Source: Clostridiaceae bacterium (GTDB lineage Bacteria > Bacillota > Clostridia > Peptostreptococcales > T1SED10-28). From it: a DNA stretch of 60,587 bases. The translations under genes were made by a program, and so were the position numbers. Shown one piece after another: positions 34,709 to 43,728 of this stretch. Where the stretch lies: contig PWEO01000020.1 in NCBI GenBank assembly GCA_003553525.1, positions 1 through 60,587 of the forward strand. The letters run 5' to 3'. Numbering within the stretch: position 1 is the first letter of the stretch; each line of letters begins with the position of its first letter. The notes beneath the pieces were generated by a model. That model saw nothing but the letters and a program-made list of their open reading frames with translations. It was not told the origin of the DNA and did not search any database.

Positions 34709-36367
34709 TTATCCCAGGAACTGCTCCATATCTTCCTCCACGGTTTGAATTCCGTTTATTCCAAAGGTCTCCACTAATACATTGGCGACATTGGGTGATA
34801 AGAAGGCCGGTAAGGTTGGTCCGAGTTTAATATTTTTTACTCCTAGGTGTAATAAGGCTAATAAAACGATTACCGCTTTTTGCTCATACCAGGCAATATT
34901 GTAAGAGATCGGCAATTCATTGATATCATTTAACTCGAATACTTCTTTAAGTTTCATGGCAATAACTGCAAGGGAATAGGAATCGTTACACTGTCCCGCA
35001 TCCAGTACCCTAGGAATACCGCCGATATCTCCAAGGTTTAATTTATTGTATCGATATTTTGCACAACCGGCGGTTAAAATAACGGTATCCTTCGGTAGTT
35101 CCTCGGCAAATTCCGTATAGTAATCTCTGGATTTCATTCTTCCATCGCAACCGGCCATTACGAAAAATTGCTTAATGGCTCCGGATTTCACAGCCTCCAC
35201 CACTTTATCCGCTAGCTGCATTACTTGATTGTGGGCAAATCCGCCGACAATTTTTCCTTCTTCAATTCCTGTTGGGGCTTGTGTGTTTTTCGCATGCTCA
35301 ATCACTACAGAAAAATCTTTCTTTCCACCCTCTGCTCGGTTAGGAATATGCTTGAATCCGGGATATCCCGATGCTCCCGTGGTGTAAATCCGATCACTGT
35401 AGCTTGCTTTTGGAGGCACAATACAATTAGTAGTAAACAGTACCGGTCCGTTAAAGCTTTCAAATTCTTCCTTTTGCTTCCACCAGGCATTTCCGTAGTT
35501 TCCTACAAAGTGTTCATACTTTTTAAAGGCCGGATAGTAGTTTGCCGGAAGCATTTCTGAATGTGTGTATATATCTACTCCGCTTCCTGATGTTTGTTCC
35601 AATAACTCTTCAAAGTCTTTTAAATCATGACCGCTTACCAGGATTCCGGGGTTATTTCGAACTCCGATTTCCACTTCCGTAATTTCCGGATTTCCATAGC
35701 TGGAAGTATGGGCTTCATCAAGAAGTGCCATAACGTCTACTCCGTATTTACCGGTTTCCAGTACCAAAGCTACCAGGTCATCTGCACTGAGACTGTCGTC
35801 TTCCGTTGCAACCAAGGCTCTCTCAATAAACTGGGAAATTTCCGGCTTATGCATATTAAGGTTTAACGCATGCTCTCCATATGCGGCCATACCCTTTAAT
35901 CCAAAGATCACTAAGGATCTTAGACTTCGTACATCTTCATTTTCAGTGGCCAGGATTCCAACATCCGTTTCTTCGGATTTTCTTTCAAAGTCATTTCTTT
36001 CTCCTGTCCATGTTACGAAACCATTATAGCTTTTATTTTCTAGTTTTCCTTCTTTTTGAAGTCGACTTTTCAGTTCTTCTCTTTCGGAAAGGGCTTTTTC
36101 GATTCGGTCTTTAATGGCTTCCCCGTCAAAGTTTGCATTAGTGATTGTGGAAAATAATCCGTCCATCATCAGACGGTCGGTTTTTCCTTGATTCAGTCCT
36201 GCTTTACGAGCCTGAAGGTTTAGCTCAGCTACCCCTTTTAGCGTATAGATTAATAAATCCTGAAGGTTGGAAACGTCGCTGGGCTTTCCACAGGCTCCTG
36301 TTTTAGCACTGCAACCAATATTTCCTGCCGCTTCTTGACATTGATGACAAAACATTTCATTACTCAT
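34709..36367 (-). CDS. hcp: Hybrid cluster protein (hydroxylamine reductase)
   Basis: 552 residues. Reduces hydroxylamine to ammonia in vitro, and in vivo acts as a high-affinity NO reductase and trans-nitrosylase (known for the family). Four N-terminal cysteines, Cys7, 10, 19 and 26, bind a 4Fe cluster; the hybrid-cluster ligands appear in [36 protein letters not shown], and [14 protein letters not shown]. It is of class I (short). Regulation is suggested by a CRP/FNR-type operator. No Hcr reductase is next to it. Confidence 0.95.
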   Translation of the reverse strand: MSNEMFCHQCQEAAGNIGCSAKTGACGKPSDVSNLQDLLIYTLKGVAELNLQARKAGLNQGKTDRLMMDGLFSTITNANFDGEAIKDRIEKALSEREELKSRLQKEGKLENKSYNGFVTWTGERNDFERKSEETDVGILATENEDVRSLRSLVIFGLKGMAAYGEHALNLNMHKPEISQFIERALVATEDDSLSADDLVALVLETGKYGVDVMALLDEAHTSSYGNPEITEVEIGVRNNPGILVSGHDLKDFEELLEQTSGSGVDIYTHSEMLPANYYPAFKKYEHFVGNYGNAWWKQKEEFESFNGPVLFTTNCIVPPKASYSDRIYTTGASGYPGFKHIPNRAEGGKKDFSVVIEHAKNTQAPTGIEEGKIVGGFAHNQVMQLADKVVEAVKSGAIKQFFVMAGCDGRMKSRDYYTEFAEELPKDTVILTAGCAKYRYNKLNLGDIGGIPRVLDAGQCNDSYSLAVIAMKLKEVFELNDINELPISYNIAWYEQKAVIVLLALLHLGVKNIKLGPTLPAFLSPNVANVLVETFGINGIQTVEEDMEQFLG

Positions 36368-36409
36368 TGTCTAATCTCTCCTTTAATGTAATATTTCTTG
36401 CTTAAACTC

Positions 36410-36451
36410 ATCATAAGGGATTTTCATTTTTGGTTCCGTGATGAAACTCAC
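36410..36451 (-). promoter_or_regulatory. CRP/FNR-type operator and -10 element of hcp
   Basis: The palindrome GTGA-TGAAAC-TCAC (36438-36451) is centred 41.5 bases before the start point implied by TATGAT (36410-36415), the standard class II activator position. The -35 is poor, as expected for an activated promoter. HcpR-type regulators bind CRP-like palindromes upstream of hcp in other bacteria (recalled, not checked). Confidence 0.55.
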
Positions 36452-36465
36452 ACTTTTGAAATTTC

Positions 36466-36494
36466 TTGATGGTTTAAAAATTTCGTTATATAAT
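36466..36494 (+). promoter_or_regulatory. Sigma-A promoter of the 36537 gene
   Basis: TTGATG, 17 nt, TATAAT; 43 bases before the start codon. Confidence 0.75.
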
Positions 36495-36536
36495 GATACT
36501 CTAAGCAAACTTGAAAATTAAGGAAAGAGGTGCCCT

Positions 36537-37067
36537 ATGAAATTACTCGACCTTCAGCTTAAGGATCTGGTATTGATTGCCTTAACCGTCTCCACAATCT
36601 TTGTTTTAGGTTATATTTTAATACCTCTAATGCAGTTTATGCCTCTTCCCGCCTACAAAGCCATCATCGTTTCTCCGATTTATGCCGGGGGATTGACCCT
36701 ACTCGCAAAAAAAATACCGAAATTCGGTATTTCATCTTTGTTAGGACTCCTAATCGGCATATTATTAAGCGGATTTTTTATCGGCATGTTTTTTATCGCT
36801 TTTTTCGGTGGGATTTTAACCGATATTTTCTCCAAGGTTTTTTTTCGGGGATATAAAAGTAAAAAAGGGGTTATCTTATCCGCTGCATTTTTCCCCGCTA
36901 TTCAACTTCCCCTTACTTTTTATATGGCGGCATACACCATCGGCGGGATCTCGGGCGAAGCCCTCAGACATCCCTTATTGGTAATTATTCCTACAGCTTT
37001 AACTTTTTCCCTCGGGTATTTATCCTCCATGGGAACCTACGGTTTACTGGACCGAAGAAATCTTTAG
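36537..37067 (+). CDS. ECF-type S-component-like membrane protein
   Basis: 176 residues, six predicted helices. The short first helix KLLDLQLKDLVLIALT and the pattern of Gly/Pro-rich helices resemble substrate-binding S components of energy-coupling factor (vitamin) transporters, which share a separate EcfAAT module. Substrate is unknown; no riboswitch is visible before it. It begins with ATG behind AAAGAGGTG. Divergent from hcp. Confidence 0.65.
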   Translation: MKLLDLQLKDLVLIALTVSTIFVLGYILIPLMQFMPLPAYKAIIVSPIYAGGLTLLAKKIPKFGISSLLGLLIGILLSGFFIGMFFIAFFGGILTDIFSKVFFRGYKSKKGVILSAAFFPAIQLPLTFYMAAYTIGGISGEALRHPLLVIIPTALTFSLGYLSSMGTYGLLDRRNL

Positions 37068-37078
37068 GATGGGCTCCT

Positions 37079-37537
37079 TTAATTAATGAGGAACTCATAA
37101 AAATAAATGTTCTCTACCGGGATACCGGTTTCCTTATGAATAAGTTTTTTTAACTCTACTTTAAAGAGTTCCATCCCTTCCCGAGAGCCTATATCTTCAT
37201 CCCCCCAGGCTAAGAGTTTTTTTATAATCAAATCCCGAATCACATGTTCTTTCGTGACCATAACCTCTTTATAGGTCTCTTCCGACTCCAAGTAAAAGCT
37301 CATTCGAACACGGCCCTGTCCTCCGGGACCGCTGCTTTTTATTTCAATATTTTGACTATAGGTAAGGGCAGGGCCTTCCTCCGGTAAGGAATCTTCCGCT
37401 TCTCCTTGGGTAAAGAATAGATATACCACGAGTATGACCAGCAGAATTGCCCCCGCGGCCACAACCATGGGAGCATAGTCATGTTTCAGCCATTTTTTTA
37501 ACAGATTCGATTTTTTATTTTTATCCAACTTCCACAC
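37079..37537 (-). CDS. FliL-like single-pass membrane protein
   Basis: 152 residues. A basic cytoplasmic start, one membrane helix (about 23-43), then an outer domain with a C-terminus (LKKLIHKETGIPVENIYFYEFLIN, partly quoted as VENIYFYEFLIN) that matches the end of the flagellar protein FliL (V-x-D-V-Y-F-T-x-F-V-I-Q). FliL attaches to the stator and modulates torque. No flagellar genes are in the window, so it may be an orphan or a paralogue used elsewhere. Confidence 0.6.
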   Translation of the reverse strand: MWKLDKNKKSNLLKKWLKHDYAPMVVAAGAILLVILVVYLFFTQGEAEDSLPEEGPALTYSQNIEIKSSGPGGQGRVRMSFYLESEETYKEVMVTKEHVIRDLIIKKLLAWGDEDIGSREGMELFKVELKKLIHKETGIPVENIYFYEFLIN

Positions 37538-37559
37538 ATCCTCTATTTCTGGTGATTGA

Positions 37560-38411
37560 TTATTTTTCTCTATAGTTGTCTTTTAACCATATCTTTCTTA
37601 GTTTTTTTATTTCCTCCTCATATCCTGATAAATCATTAGGGGTTTCTAAGTTAAAAGGAAGTCTCCGAAGTTTAGGATGGCGGATAATTCTCTCAATCGC
37701 TTCCCAACCGATGGTCCCCTTCCCTAAGACCTCATGTCGATCCTTGTTGGAATGAAAAGAGGTTTTGCTGTCATTTAAATGAATGGCTTTTAGTCTCCTC
37801 AATCCCAGGGTACGGTCAATTTCCCCCAAAACTTCCTCCAGACGGTCCACAATATCATATCCTGCGGAATACAGGTGGCAAGTATCTAAACAGATTCCCA
37901 GTCTTTCAGAATCCTCAACCCCCTGAATAATCTGTTGCAGTTCTTTAATATTTCCTCCGATTTCCGTTCCCTTCCCCGACATTCCTTCCAATAAAATCGG
38001 GGTGGACTGATTATTATCATGGGCTTCGTTCAAGGCCTCTATAATATATTGGATTCCCTGATCAACCCCCTGTTTAACATGGGATCCGGGATGAAAAATA
38101 TAGTAACAGTTGGTAATCGTCTCCACCCGTTTTAGATCCTCTTTCAGTAAGTCCTTGGAAAATTCCCGGGTCTCCTTTTTATTGGACGCGAGATTCATGG
38201 TATAGGATCCATGAGCAAAAATTCGAGCAAAATTCTCTTCTTTCATCAGCTTTTGAAGTTTCTCAAGATCCTCCGGATCCAAAGCTTTTGCTTTCCCTCC
38301 CCTAGGATTTCTTGTGAAAAACTGGAAGGTATTGGCACCGATGGAGCTGGCTTCTTTTCCTGCATGAAAAAACCCCTTGGCAATGGAAATATGACAACCG
38401 ATATTTAGCAC
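37560..38411 (-). CDS. nfo: Deoxyribonuclease IV (apurinic endonuclease)
   Basis: About 283 residues. Zinc-dependent AP endonuclease that cuts 5' of abasic sites in base excision repair. Metal ligands of the family are seen in CHISIAKG, FAHGSYTMNLAS, HPGSHVKQG, LLEGMSGKGTEIG, CLDTCHLYSAGYD and HLNDSK. The start is best placed at the GTG at 38411 (protein MLNIGCHIS), eight bases after AGGAG; the open frame extends nine bases more. It is 23 bases before the FliL-like gene. Confidence 0.96.
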   Translation of the reverse strand: MLNIGCHISIAKGFFHAGKEASSIGANTFQFFTRNPRGGKAKALDPEDLEKLQKLMKEENFARIFAHGSYTMNLASNKKETREFSKDLLKEDLKRVETITNCYYIFHPGSHVKQGVDQGIQYIIEALNEAHDNNQSTPILLEGMSGKGTEIGGNIKELQQIIQGVEDSERLGICLDTCHLYSAGYDIVDRLEEVLGEIDRTLGLRRLKAIHLNDSKTSFHSNKDRHEVLGKGTIGWEAIERIIRHPKLRRLPFNLETPNDLSGYEEEIKKLRKIWLKDNYREK

Positions 38412-38445
38412 GGACAACACTCCTCATATGATATATTCATTACTA

Positions 38446-39306
38446 TTAAATGATTAATCGAATTTTTTTCTCTTTTTTTAAATACAAACTCTCTACCTGA
38501 CGAAGGGTTCCATCCTCCTGGATGACTGTGGGTCTTGGGAACTTAACAATAATTTGCCGTCCCTTTAAGATATGTATCCCTTTAACGGTGCCGTGGGTTC
38601 CTTTGAAAATCTTTGAAAAATGACGAAGTAGCGTTCTTAGGGGCATTTTCTCCACTATACAAGCTTCCAGTTCCTGATCTGTAGGATTTGCTCCGGGACA
38701 AATTTTCATCCCGTTGCCTACGTACCGGCCGTTGCCCACCGCCACAAGATAAACTTCCTTGGTGTAAACTTTTTCATCGATGGTAAAGGTAACCTCCCTG
38801 GGCTTGTAGATCATTAACATTTTCAATGTGCTGAATAAATAATTCAGTTTCCCCTCACGAATAATATTTTTCTCCTTTTCTTTAATTATTTCCGTATCCA
38901 CTCCCCATCCTAAAACATTAATAAAGTAATGTTCGTTTACGGAGGGTGCATAGATTTCCTTAGTCAAACCCTTTTCTATGGCTAAAAGGCGCTCTTCAAA
39001 GTCTTCAGAAAGACCCAAAGTCTTAATGAAATCGTTTCCGGAACCAAGGGGAAGCACCCCCACGGTAATATCTTTATCCACTACCCCGTTGATCACTTCA
39101 CCCAGGGTTCCGTCTCCTCCCACGGCAATGATGTCAGTGTAGTTTTTTTCCAGTTCATCCTGTACCAATTTTGTGATGCCATTGGCTTCCTTTGAAATAA
39201 TGATTTCATAATCGAACTTTTTAAACCGCTGCTGAATTCGGGGAATTTCCTTAATGCCCCTGCCTTTACCCGCAGCGGGATTTATAATAAAGAGTAGTTT
39301 TCTCAT
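38446..39306 (-). CDS. Diacylglycerol kinase family lipid kinase (YegS/DgkB type)
   Basis: About 286 residues. Phosphorylates diacylglycerol or a related lipid for phospholipid recycling. The start MRKLLFIINPAAGKGRG and the glycine-rich VGGDGTLGEVINGV carry the nucleotide-binding motif GGDGT; LPLGSGNDFIKTLG is the conserved kinase helix. The ATG at 39306 has GGAG upstream; the open frame continues 16 residues further. It has its own TATAAT at about 39364-39369. Substrate (diacylglycerol or other) is not decided. Confidence 0.9.
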   Translation of the reverse strand: MRKLLFIINPAAGKGRGIKEIPRIQQRFKKFDYEIIISKEANGITKLVQDELEKNYTDIIAVGGDGTLGEVINGVVDKDITVGVLPLGSGNDFIKTLGLSEDFEERLLAIEKGLTKEIYAPSVNEHYFINVLGWGVDTEIIKEKEKNIIREGKLNYLFSTLKMLMIYKPREVTFTIDEKVYTKEVYLVAVGNGRYVGNGMKICPGANPTDQELEACIVEKMPLRTLLRHFSKIFKGTHGTVKGIHILKGRQIIVKFPRPTVIQEDGTLRQVESLYLKKEKKIRLII

Positions 39307-39450
39307 AATAATTCTCCATTCTCGATTTTTAGTAGCCCATGATTCTGCTATCAATCCTGTTTAATTATAGCACAATGGGTATTAAATATATAATACCTAC
39401 AGTGATAATACTGACTTATTAAAAAACTTTTCATCTTATACCAAAAGGAT

Positions 39451-39480
39451 TTGCAACAAAACTTTCAATCATGATATAAT
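39451..39480 (+). promoter_or_regulatory. Sigma-A promoter of the BCCT gene
   Basis: TTGCAA, 18 nt, TATAAT. It gives a leader of about 135 nt. The gap 39307-39622 otherwise contains the lipid-kinase -10 and an AT-rich stretch. Confidence 0.7.
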
Positions 39481-39544
39481 GCGTTTTAAACGGCGAAATC
39501 TTTACCCAGTAATCCTGACCGTCGATAACTACAATCATTATAAC

Positions 39545-39576
39545 CAAAGAAAAATAATTTCTTTGTTATTCTTTTT
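39545..39576 (+). promoter_or_regulatory. Attenuator-like hairpin in the BCCT leader
   Basis: CAAAGAAA and TTTCTTTG (8 bp, perfect) around AATAA, followed by TTATTCTTTTT. A weak AU-rich terminator-like structure. Confidence 0.35.
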
Positions 39577-39622
39577 AAGGATTTTATAAAAACAAGTAGA
39601 TTGGAGCGTGATGTAAAAGATT

Positions 39623-41467
39623 ATGAATGAAAAACGAGAAAAAGAAATTGCTTCCAAACGGGCCTTGGCAAAAAAGCTTAAACAGGCGGAAGTCGAAGCC
39701 CGAAAAAAAGCCATTAAGGAACGTCCTCCTTTCAAAGGCTTGCAAATTCGACCTACGGCTTCCCTATTCGATGATTCTGGAAAAAAAGAACCGGGAGAGA
39801 ACAACTGGACCGGATACGGTTTTGATCTTCATCCCCAGGTTACTTTTATTTCTTCCTGTGTACTTATTATCTTTATTTTTCTGACTTTAATGTTTCAAGA
39901 CCAGGCCGCTTTACTTTTCAGCAACGTCTTGGGTTCCATTACCAAGCAGGCGGGATGGTTTTTTATCCTTGTGGCCAATATTTTCATTGTGGCTGCTCTG
40001 TATTTTGCCTTTGGGAGATTCAGAAACATCAAAATCGGCGGAGCCGATGCCCAGCCTGAATTCAGCAAGCCCGGTTGGTATGCTATGCTTCTAAGTGCCG
40101 GAATGGGAATCGGTCTCCTTTTTTGGAGTATCGCAGAGCCCATCTCCCACTTCGGTAATCCCTCTCCGATGTTTAATTTAGCCCCCGGTGCTCCGGGTGC
40201 CGCAGAAGCCGCCATGACCACCACATTTTTTCACTGGGGCATTCACCCCTGGGCTATTTACTCTATTGTAGGTCTTGGCTTGGCCTTTTTCGCTTTTAAT
40301 CGTGGGCTTCCCTTGACCATCCGTTCCATATTTTATCCGATTTTAGGAAATCGGATTTACGGTTTCTGGGGAAACCTGATCGATGTCCTTTCGGTACTTG
40401 CCACCTTAACCGGACTTGCCACTTCCTTAGGCCTCGGTGTGCAGCAGATCAATGCAGGGCTGAATTTTTTATTCGGCTTTGAAATTGCCACCTCCACCCA
40501 GGTCATTCTGATCGCTATCATTACCGGGTTTGCCACCCTTTCCGTAGTTGCGGGACTGGACGGCGGGGTTAAACGTCTGAGCGAGCTTAATATGGGCCTT
40601 GCGGGGATTTTTATGCTTCTGATTCTATTTTTAGGTCCTACGGTATATATCTTAAGCGGCTTTACCCAAAACCTCGGCCATTATATTACGAGCCTGCCTC
40701 AAATGAGTTTATGGACGGAAACCTTTAAAGACAGCGACTGGCAGGGAGGATGGACCATCTTTTATTGGGCTTGGTGGATTTCCTGGTCTCCCTTTGTAGG
40801 GATGTTTATTGCTCGAATTTCCAAAGGACGTACCGTACAGGAGTTTATACTTGGAGTCATGCTGTTTCCCACATTGCTGTCCTTTTTCTGGATGGCGGTC
40901 TTTGGAAACACCGCCCTTTTTATGCAGACCACCGGTGTGGCGGATATCGCCTCTGCCGTAGCTATTGATGAAGCCATCGCTCTATTCGCCATGGTGGAAA
41001 ATCTGCCTCTCACCGGTTTATTATCCATCATAGGTATTGTTCTGGTTACGGTATTTTTTGTTACGTCTTCGGACTCCGGTTCCTTAGTAGTGGACCATTT
41101 AACCTCCGGAGGGAAGCTGGACTCCCCGGTACCCCAAAGAGTTTTTTGGGCTATTATGGAAGGTGTCGTGGCCGCCACACTATTAATCGGGGGAGGTCTG
41201 ACTACCTTACAGACTGCCTCCATCGCTACAGGGCTTCCCTTTGCCATGATTTTACTGCTCATTGTTTATTCCCTCAGGGCAGGTCTCGTCCAGGAATTCG
41301 ATGTGGAAGAAACCGTACGAAAACAGCTGGAATCCGTTGAGGAGAGTCACCTCCTGAATGAAGCCATAGCCTCCGCAGTACAGGATGAGGCCTTAGTGAA
41401 CGTTCCAAACAATCTAACGGATACAAGCAAAACGAATGGATCTTTAAACAATAAGGATCCAAAATAA
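39623..41467 (+). CDS. BCCT family transporter (betaine/carnitine/choline type)
   Basis: 614 residues, 12 helices. Family marks are GMGIGLLFWSIAEPISH, TTFFHWGIHPWAIYSIVG, and ISWSPFVGMFIARISKGRTV. The GMGIG segment on TM3 matches sodium-coupled betaine carriers (BetP, OpuD) rather than CaiT, so Na+-driven glycine betaine uptake is the best guess. The N-terminal 35 residues are strongly basic and the C-terminal 50 are acidic or polar, a pattern used for osmosensing in BetP. Osmoprotection fits MscS and NhaC elsewhere. Confidence 0.93.
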   Translation: MNEKREKEIASKRALAKKLKQAEVEARKKAIKERPPFKGLQIRPTASLFDDSGKKEPGENNWTGYGFDLHPQVTFISSCVLIIFIFLTLMFQDQAALLFSNVLGSITKQAGWFFILVANIFIVAALYFAFGRFRNIKIGGADAQPEFSKPGWYAMLLSAGMGIGLLFWSIAEPISHFGNPSPMFNLAPGAPGAAEAAMTTTFFHWGIHPWAIYSIVGLGLAFFAFNRGLPLTIRSIFYPILGNRIYGFWGNLIDVLSVLATLTGLATSLGLGVQQINAGLNFLFGFEIATSTQVILIAIITGFATLSVVAGLDGGVKRLSELNMGLAGIFMLLILFLGPTVYILSGFTQNLGHYITSLPQMSLWTETFKDSDWQGGWTIFYWAWWISWSPFVGMFIARISKGRTVQEFILGVMLFPTLLSFFWMAVFGNTALFMQTTGVADIASAVAIDEAIALFAMVENLPLTGLLSIIGIVLVTVFFVTSSDSGSLVVDHLTSGGKLDSPVPQRVFWAIMEGVVAATLLIGGGLTTLQTASIATGLPFAMILLLIVYSLRAGLVQEFDVEETVRKQLESVEESHLLNEAIASAVQDEALVNVPNNLTDTSKTNGSLNNKDPK

Positions 41468-41493
41468 CAAAGTAGTTCCTCCTTTGATGTTTT

Positions 41494-41535
41494 GCCCCTT
41501 TCGTCTTTTTATGGACCTAAGGGGCCTTTTATATT
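41494..41535 (+). terminator. Probable terminator of the BCCT gene
   Basis: GCCCCTT pairs with AAGGGGC across an 18-nt loop, then a T-rich run. Confidence 0.55.
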
Positions 41536-41716
41536 TCTTTAGGATTCTTCCTGGTTTTGGGTATAAACTTTACAAACGGAATGATTCTTTGTATTTTGCT
41601 ACGCTACGTGTTAAACTAATTCTTATTCTATTAAAAAATTCCATATTTTTTTCCATTGAAATCTAACCTTAAGAAATCCATAAATTATAAAAACAGTTCA
41701 GGAAGGAGCACCACTT

Positions 41717-42391
41717 ATGAAGTTTAAAAATACCTTTACAAACTCTTTGATTTTTATCAATGCCTTAGTTTTTTTACTCATGTTTCTGATTGGCGGTTCC
41801 AATGTATTTATGGATATCCGCTGGCTGTTGGTTTTCGGAGCCCACTTTGGACCGCTGATGTTTGAAGAAGGCCAGTGGTTCCGCTTAATAACTTCCATGT
41901 TTATTCATGGAGGCATGATGCACATTTTTTTCAATATGTATATCCTCTATATCTTCGGTAATTTAGCGGAAAAGGTCTACGGTTCTTATAAATTTCTGAC
42001 CATTTATGTAAGCACGGGGATTATAGCGGGCCTTGCCACTCTGGTTGTAAATCCCGAGACCATTTCCGTAGGAGCCTCCGGAGCCATCTTCGGACTGATT
42101 GGACTGCTCTTCGGTACCGGTTTTCGGAAGGATACTCCCAGTTTGCTGAAATCCATCACCGGCACCACCTTGCTACCCATGATTTTGATTAACGTGTTTC
42201 TAGGGTTTACCGTCCCTTCGATCAATAATGCGGCCCATTTAGGCGGACTCTTCAGCGGCTTTGCTTTTGGACTTTTAACCCCGGTTTTCAAACATTACTC
42301 CCGGTACAGCCTCTGGAAATTCACTTACGTCGCCTCCTTAATTGTATTAGTTGGAAGCTTCGCTTCTTTATTGGCTTTTATTCTTTTATAG
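41717..42391 (+). CDS. Rhomboid family intramembrane serine protease
   Basis: 224 residues with six predicted helices. The catalytic Ser is in GASGAIFGL (TM4), the catalytic His in NAAHLGGLFSG (TM6), and HGGMMHIFFNMYILY with the conserved Asn-containing TM2 segment precedes them. Cleaves membrane proteins within the bilayer; the substrate is unknown. ATG at 41717 follows AGGAAGGAG. Convergent with a methyltransferase, sharing a terminator. Confidence 0.95.
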   Translation: MKFKNTFTNSLIFINALVFLLMFLIGGSNVFMDIRWLLVFGAHFGPLMFEEGQWFRLITSMFIHGGMMHIFFNMYILYIFGNLAEKVYGSYKFLTIYVSTGIIAGLATLVVNPETISVGASGAIFGLIGLLFGTGFRKDTPSLLKSITGTTLLPMILINVFLGFTVPSINNAAHLGGLFSGFAFGLLTPVFKHYSRYSLWKFTYVASLIVLVGSFASLLAFILL

Positions 42392-42443
42392 TATTCTATT
42401 TTTTAATTAAGATGAATAATGACGATTGTATCACTGAAACCTA

Positions 42444-42476
42444 AAAAAACTGCTCTTACAGAGCAGTTTTTTTTAT
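42444..42476. terminator. Bidirectional rho-independent terminator
   Basis: AAAACTGCTCT and AGAGCAGTTTT. The minus-strand methyltransferase stop codon (42456-42458) lies inside its loop. Confidence 0.88.
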
Positions 42477-43049
42477 CTTTCCCCTACCACCGATAAAAAT
42501 ATTTTTGATGGATTTATCTTCCAAGATCAAATCAAATCCCATGTTTTTTAAAGTTTTTTCGGTGTCTCGATTCAAGTGGCAGCCCCTGGCCAGCTTTTTC
42601 CAAAGGGGAGTCAGCGTGTCAAAGGCGCTCCCTAAAGGTTCGGTTTCCGGACGAACATGTTCGATAAAAATAATGGTTCCCTCTTTTTTCAGTACCCGCT
42701 TTATTTCCTTGAGTCCTTTTTCAACATCGGCTACGGTACAAAATACCAGGGTGAATACTACAGTATCAAAGCTTTCCGAGGGAAAGGACAAACTCATAAC
42801 ATTTTCTTCCTTTAAAGCGGTATTCAAATTTCCATACTCTTTTATCTTTTTTTCCAGTGCTCGGGAATTTAAATCCCGATCGATCATCACCAGAGAAGAT
42901 ACTTTTTTACTGTCATAATAATCCAGATTCAACCCGGTACCTGCTCCAATCTCCAAAACTTTTCCCCTTGCCTTGAAAACCAGTTTTTTTCTCAGCCTTC
43001 GTAATCCTCTTCTTTCCAAGGGCTCCATAAAAAGATCATAGATTGCCAT
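42456..43049 (-). CDS. Class I SAM-dependent methyltransferase
   Basis: 197 residues. SAM motif I is VLEIGAGTGLNLDYY, followed by an acidic VMIDRDLNS. The pattern FDTVVFTLVFCTVADVEKGLKEI and FIEHVRPE (near residue 130) is that of phosphatidylethanolamine- or arsenite-type methyltransferases of the UbiE group. The last codons (Lys-Thr-Ala-Leu-stop) are part of the terminator stem. Substrate unknown. Confidence 0.88.
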   Translation of the reverse strand: MAIYDLFMEPLERRGLRRLRKKLVFKARGKVLEIGAGTGLNLDYYDSKKVSSLVMIDRDLNSRALEKKIKEYGNLNTALKEENVMSLSFPSESFDTVVFTLVFCTVADVEKGLKEIKRVLKKEGTIIFIEHVRPETEPLGSAFDTLTPLWKKLARGCHLNRDTEKTLKNMGFDLILEDKSIKNIFIGGRGKIKKTAL

Positions 43050-43111
43050 GGCCGCTCCTCCTTAAAAAAGAAGGATTGCCGGCTATATCAGTGTTCATCT
43101 GATCTTTCATG

Positions 43112-43447
43112 CTATGGAAGCTCAATTTCATCCACCTTAGCGGCAAATACAAAGTCGCTTTCACTTAAGCCGTCGATTTTGTGAGTCAACACCGTAAGTT
43201 CCACCTTTCCCCAGGCAAGGAAAATATCCGGGTGATGTCCTTCCTCTTCTGCAATTTCTCCAACCTTATTGGTGAAATCCAGGGCTTCCTTGAAATTTTT
43301 GAACTTCAGCTTTTTTTCTAAATGATGGTTATCCACTACGTCCCAATCATCCTTTAATTCCTTTTGATACTTTTTAATCTCCTCTTCTTCCATAGGGGGT
43401 GTCCCTACACTGCATGGTACACATTTTTGTTCTGATAACTTACTCAT
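43112..43447 (-). CDS. Pterin-4a-carbinolamine dehydratase
   Basis: 111 residues, PhhB/DCoH family. The conserved core is EEEGHHPDIFLAWGKVELTV-type (residues about 66-85) with the His-His-Pro and later His; the start CVPCSVGTPP is typical of longer bacterial members. It dehydrates 4a-hydroxytetrahydropterin when an aromatic amino acid hydroxylase is present. None is visible here, so in this organism a role in another pterin pathway is possible. It stands alone, transcribed from minus. Confidence 0.93.
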   Translation of the reverse strand: MSKLSEQKCVPCSVGTPPMEEEEIKKYQKELKDDWDVVDNHHLEKKLKFKNFKEALDFTNKVGEIAEEEGHHPDIFLAWGKVELTVLTHKIDGLSESDFVFAAKVDEIELP

Positions 43448-43654
43448 ATTACTACCTCCTTAATTATTGATTTCCGCTGATTTCTTTTGCTCAACGGGCT
43501 TTACAACACTACAGTTTCCATGTTTTATCGGGTCTTTACCTCATATGTCTATTTAACTCTGTGTGGAGTTTATAATGTCTCCTATATTAATTTTTATCCT
43601 ATTTTTCTTTTTCTAAACATATCTGCTCAGACTCAATCCTTCTAAAAGTTCTGT

Positions 43655-43683
43655 TTGCTTTGATTATTTCCTCATGCTACAAT
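43655..43683 (+). promoter_or_regulatory. Sigma-A promoter of the isochorismatase-like gene
   Basis: TTGCTT, 17 nt, TACAAT; 45 bases before the start codon. The rest of 43448-43654 shows no clear element. Confidence 0.6.
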
Positions 43684-43728
43684 TATGTTGATAACAGATC
43701 CTTACCAATAAATTAAAGGAGGCCTATT

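Noticed and set aside
41484-41666. 60-codon plus-strand ORF downstream of the BCCT gene
   Set aside because: It covers the probable terminator, has no ribosome site and has low-complexity hydrophobic composition.
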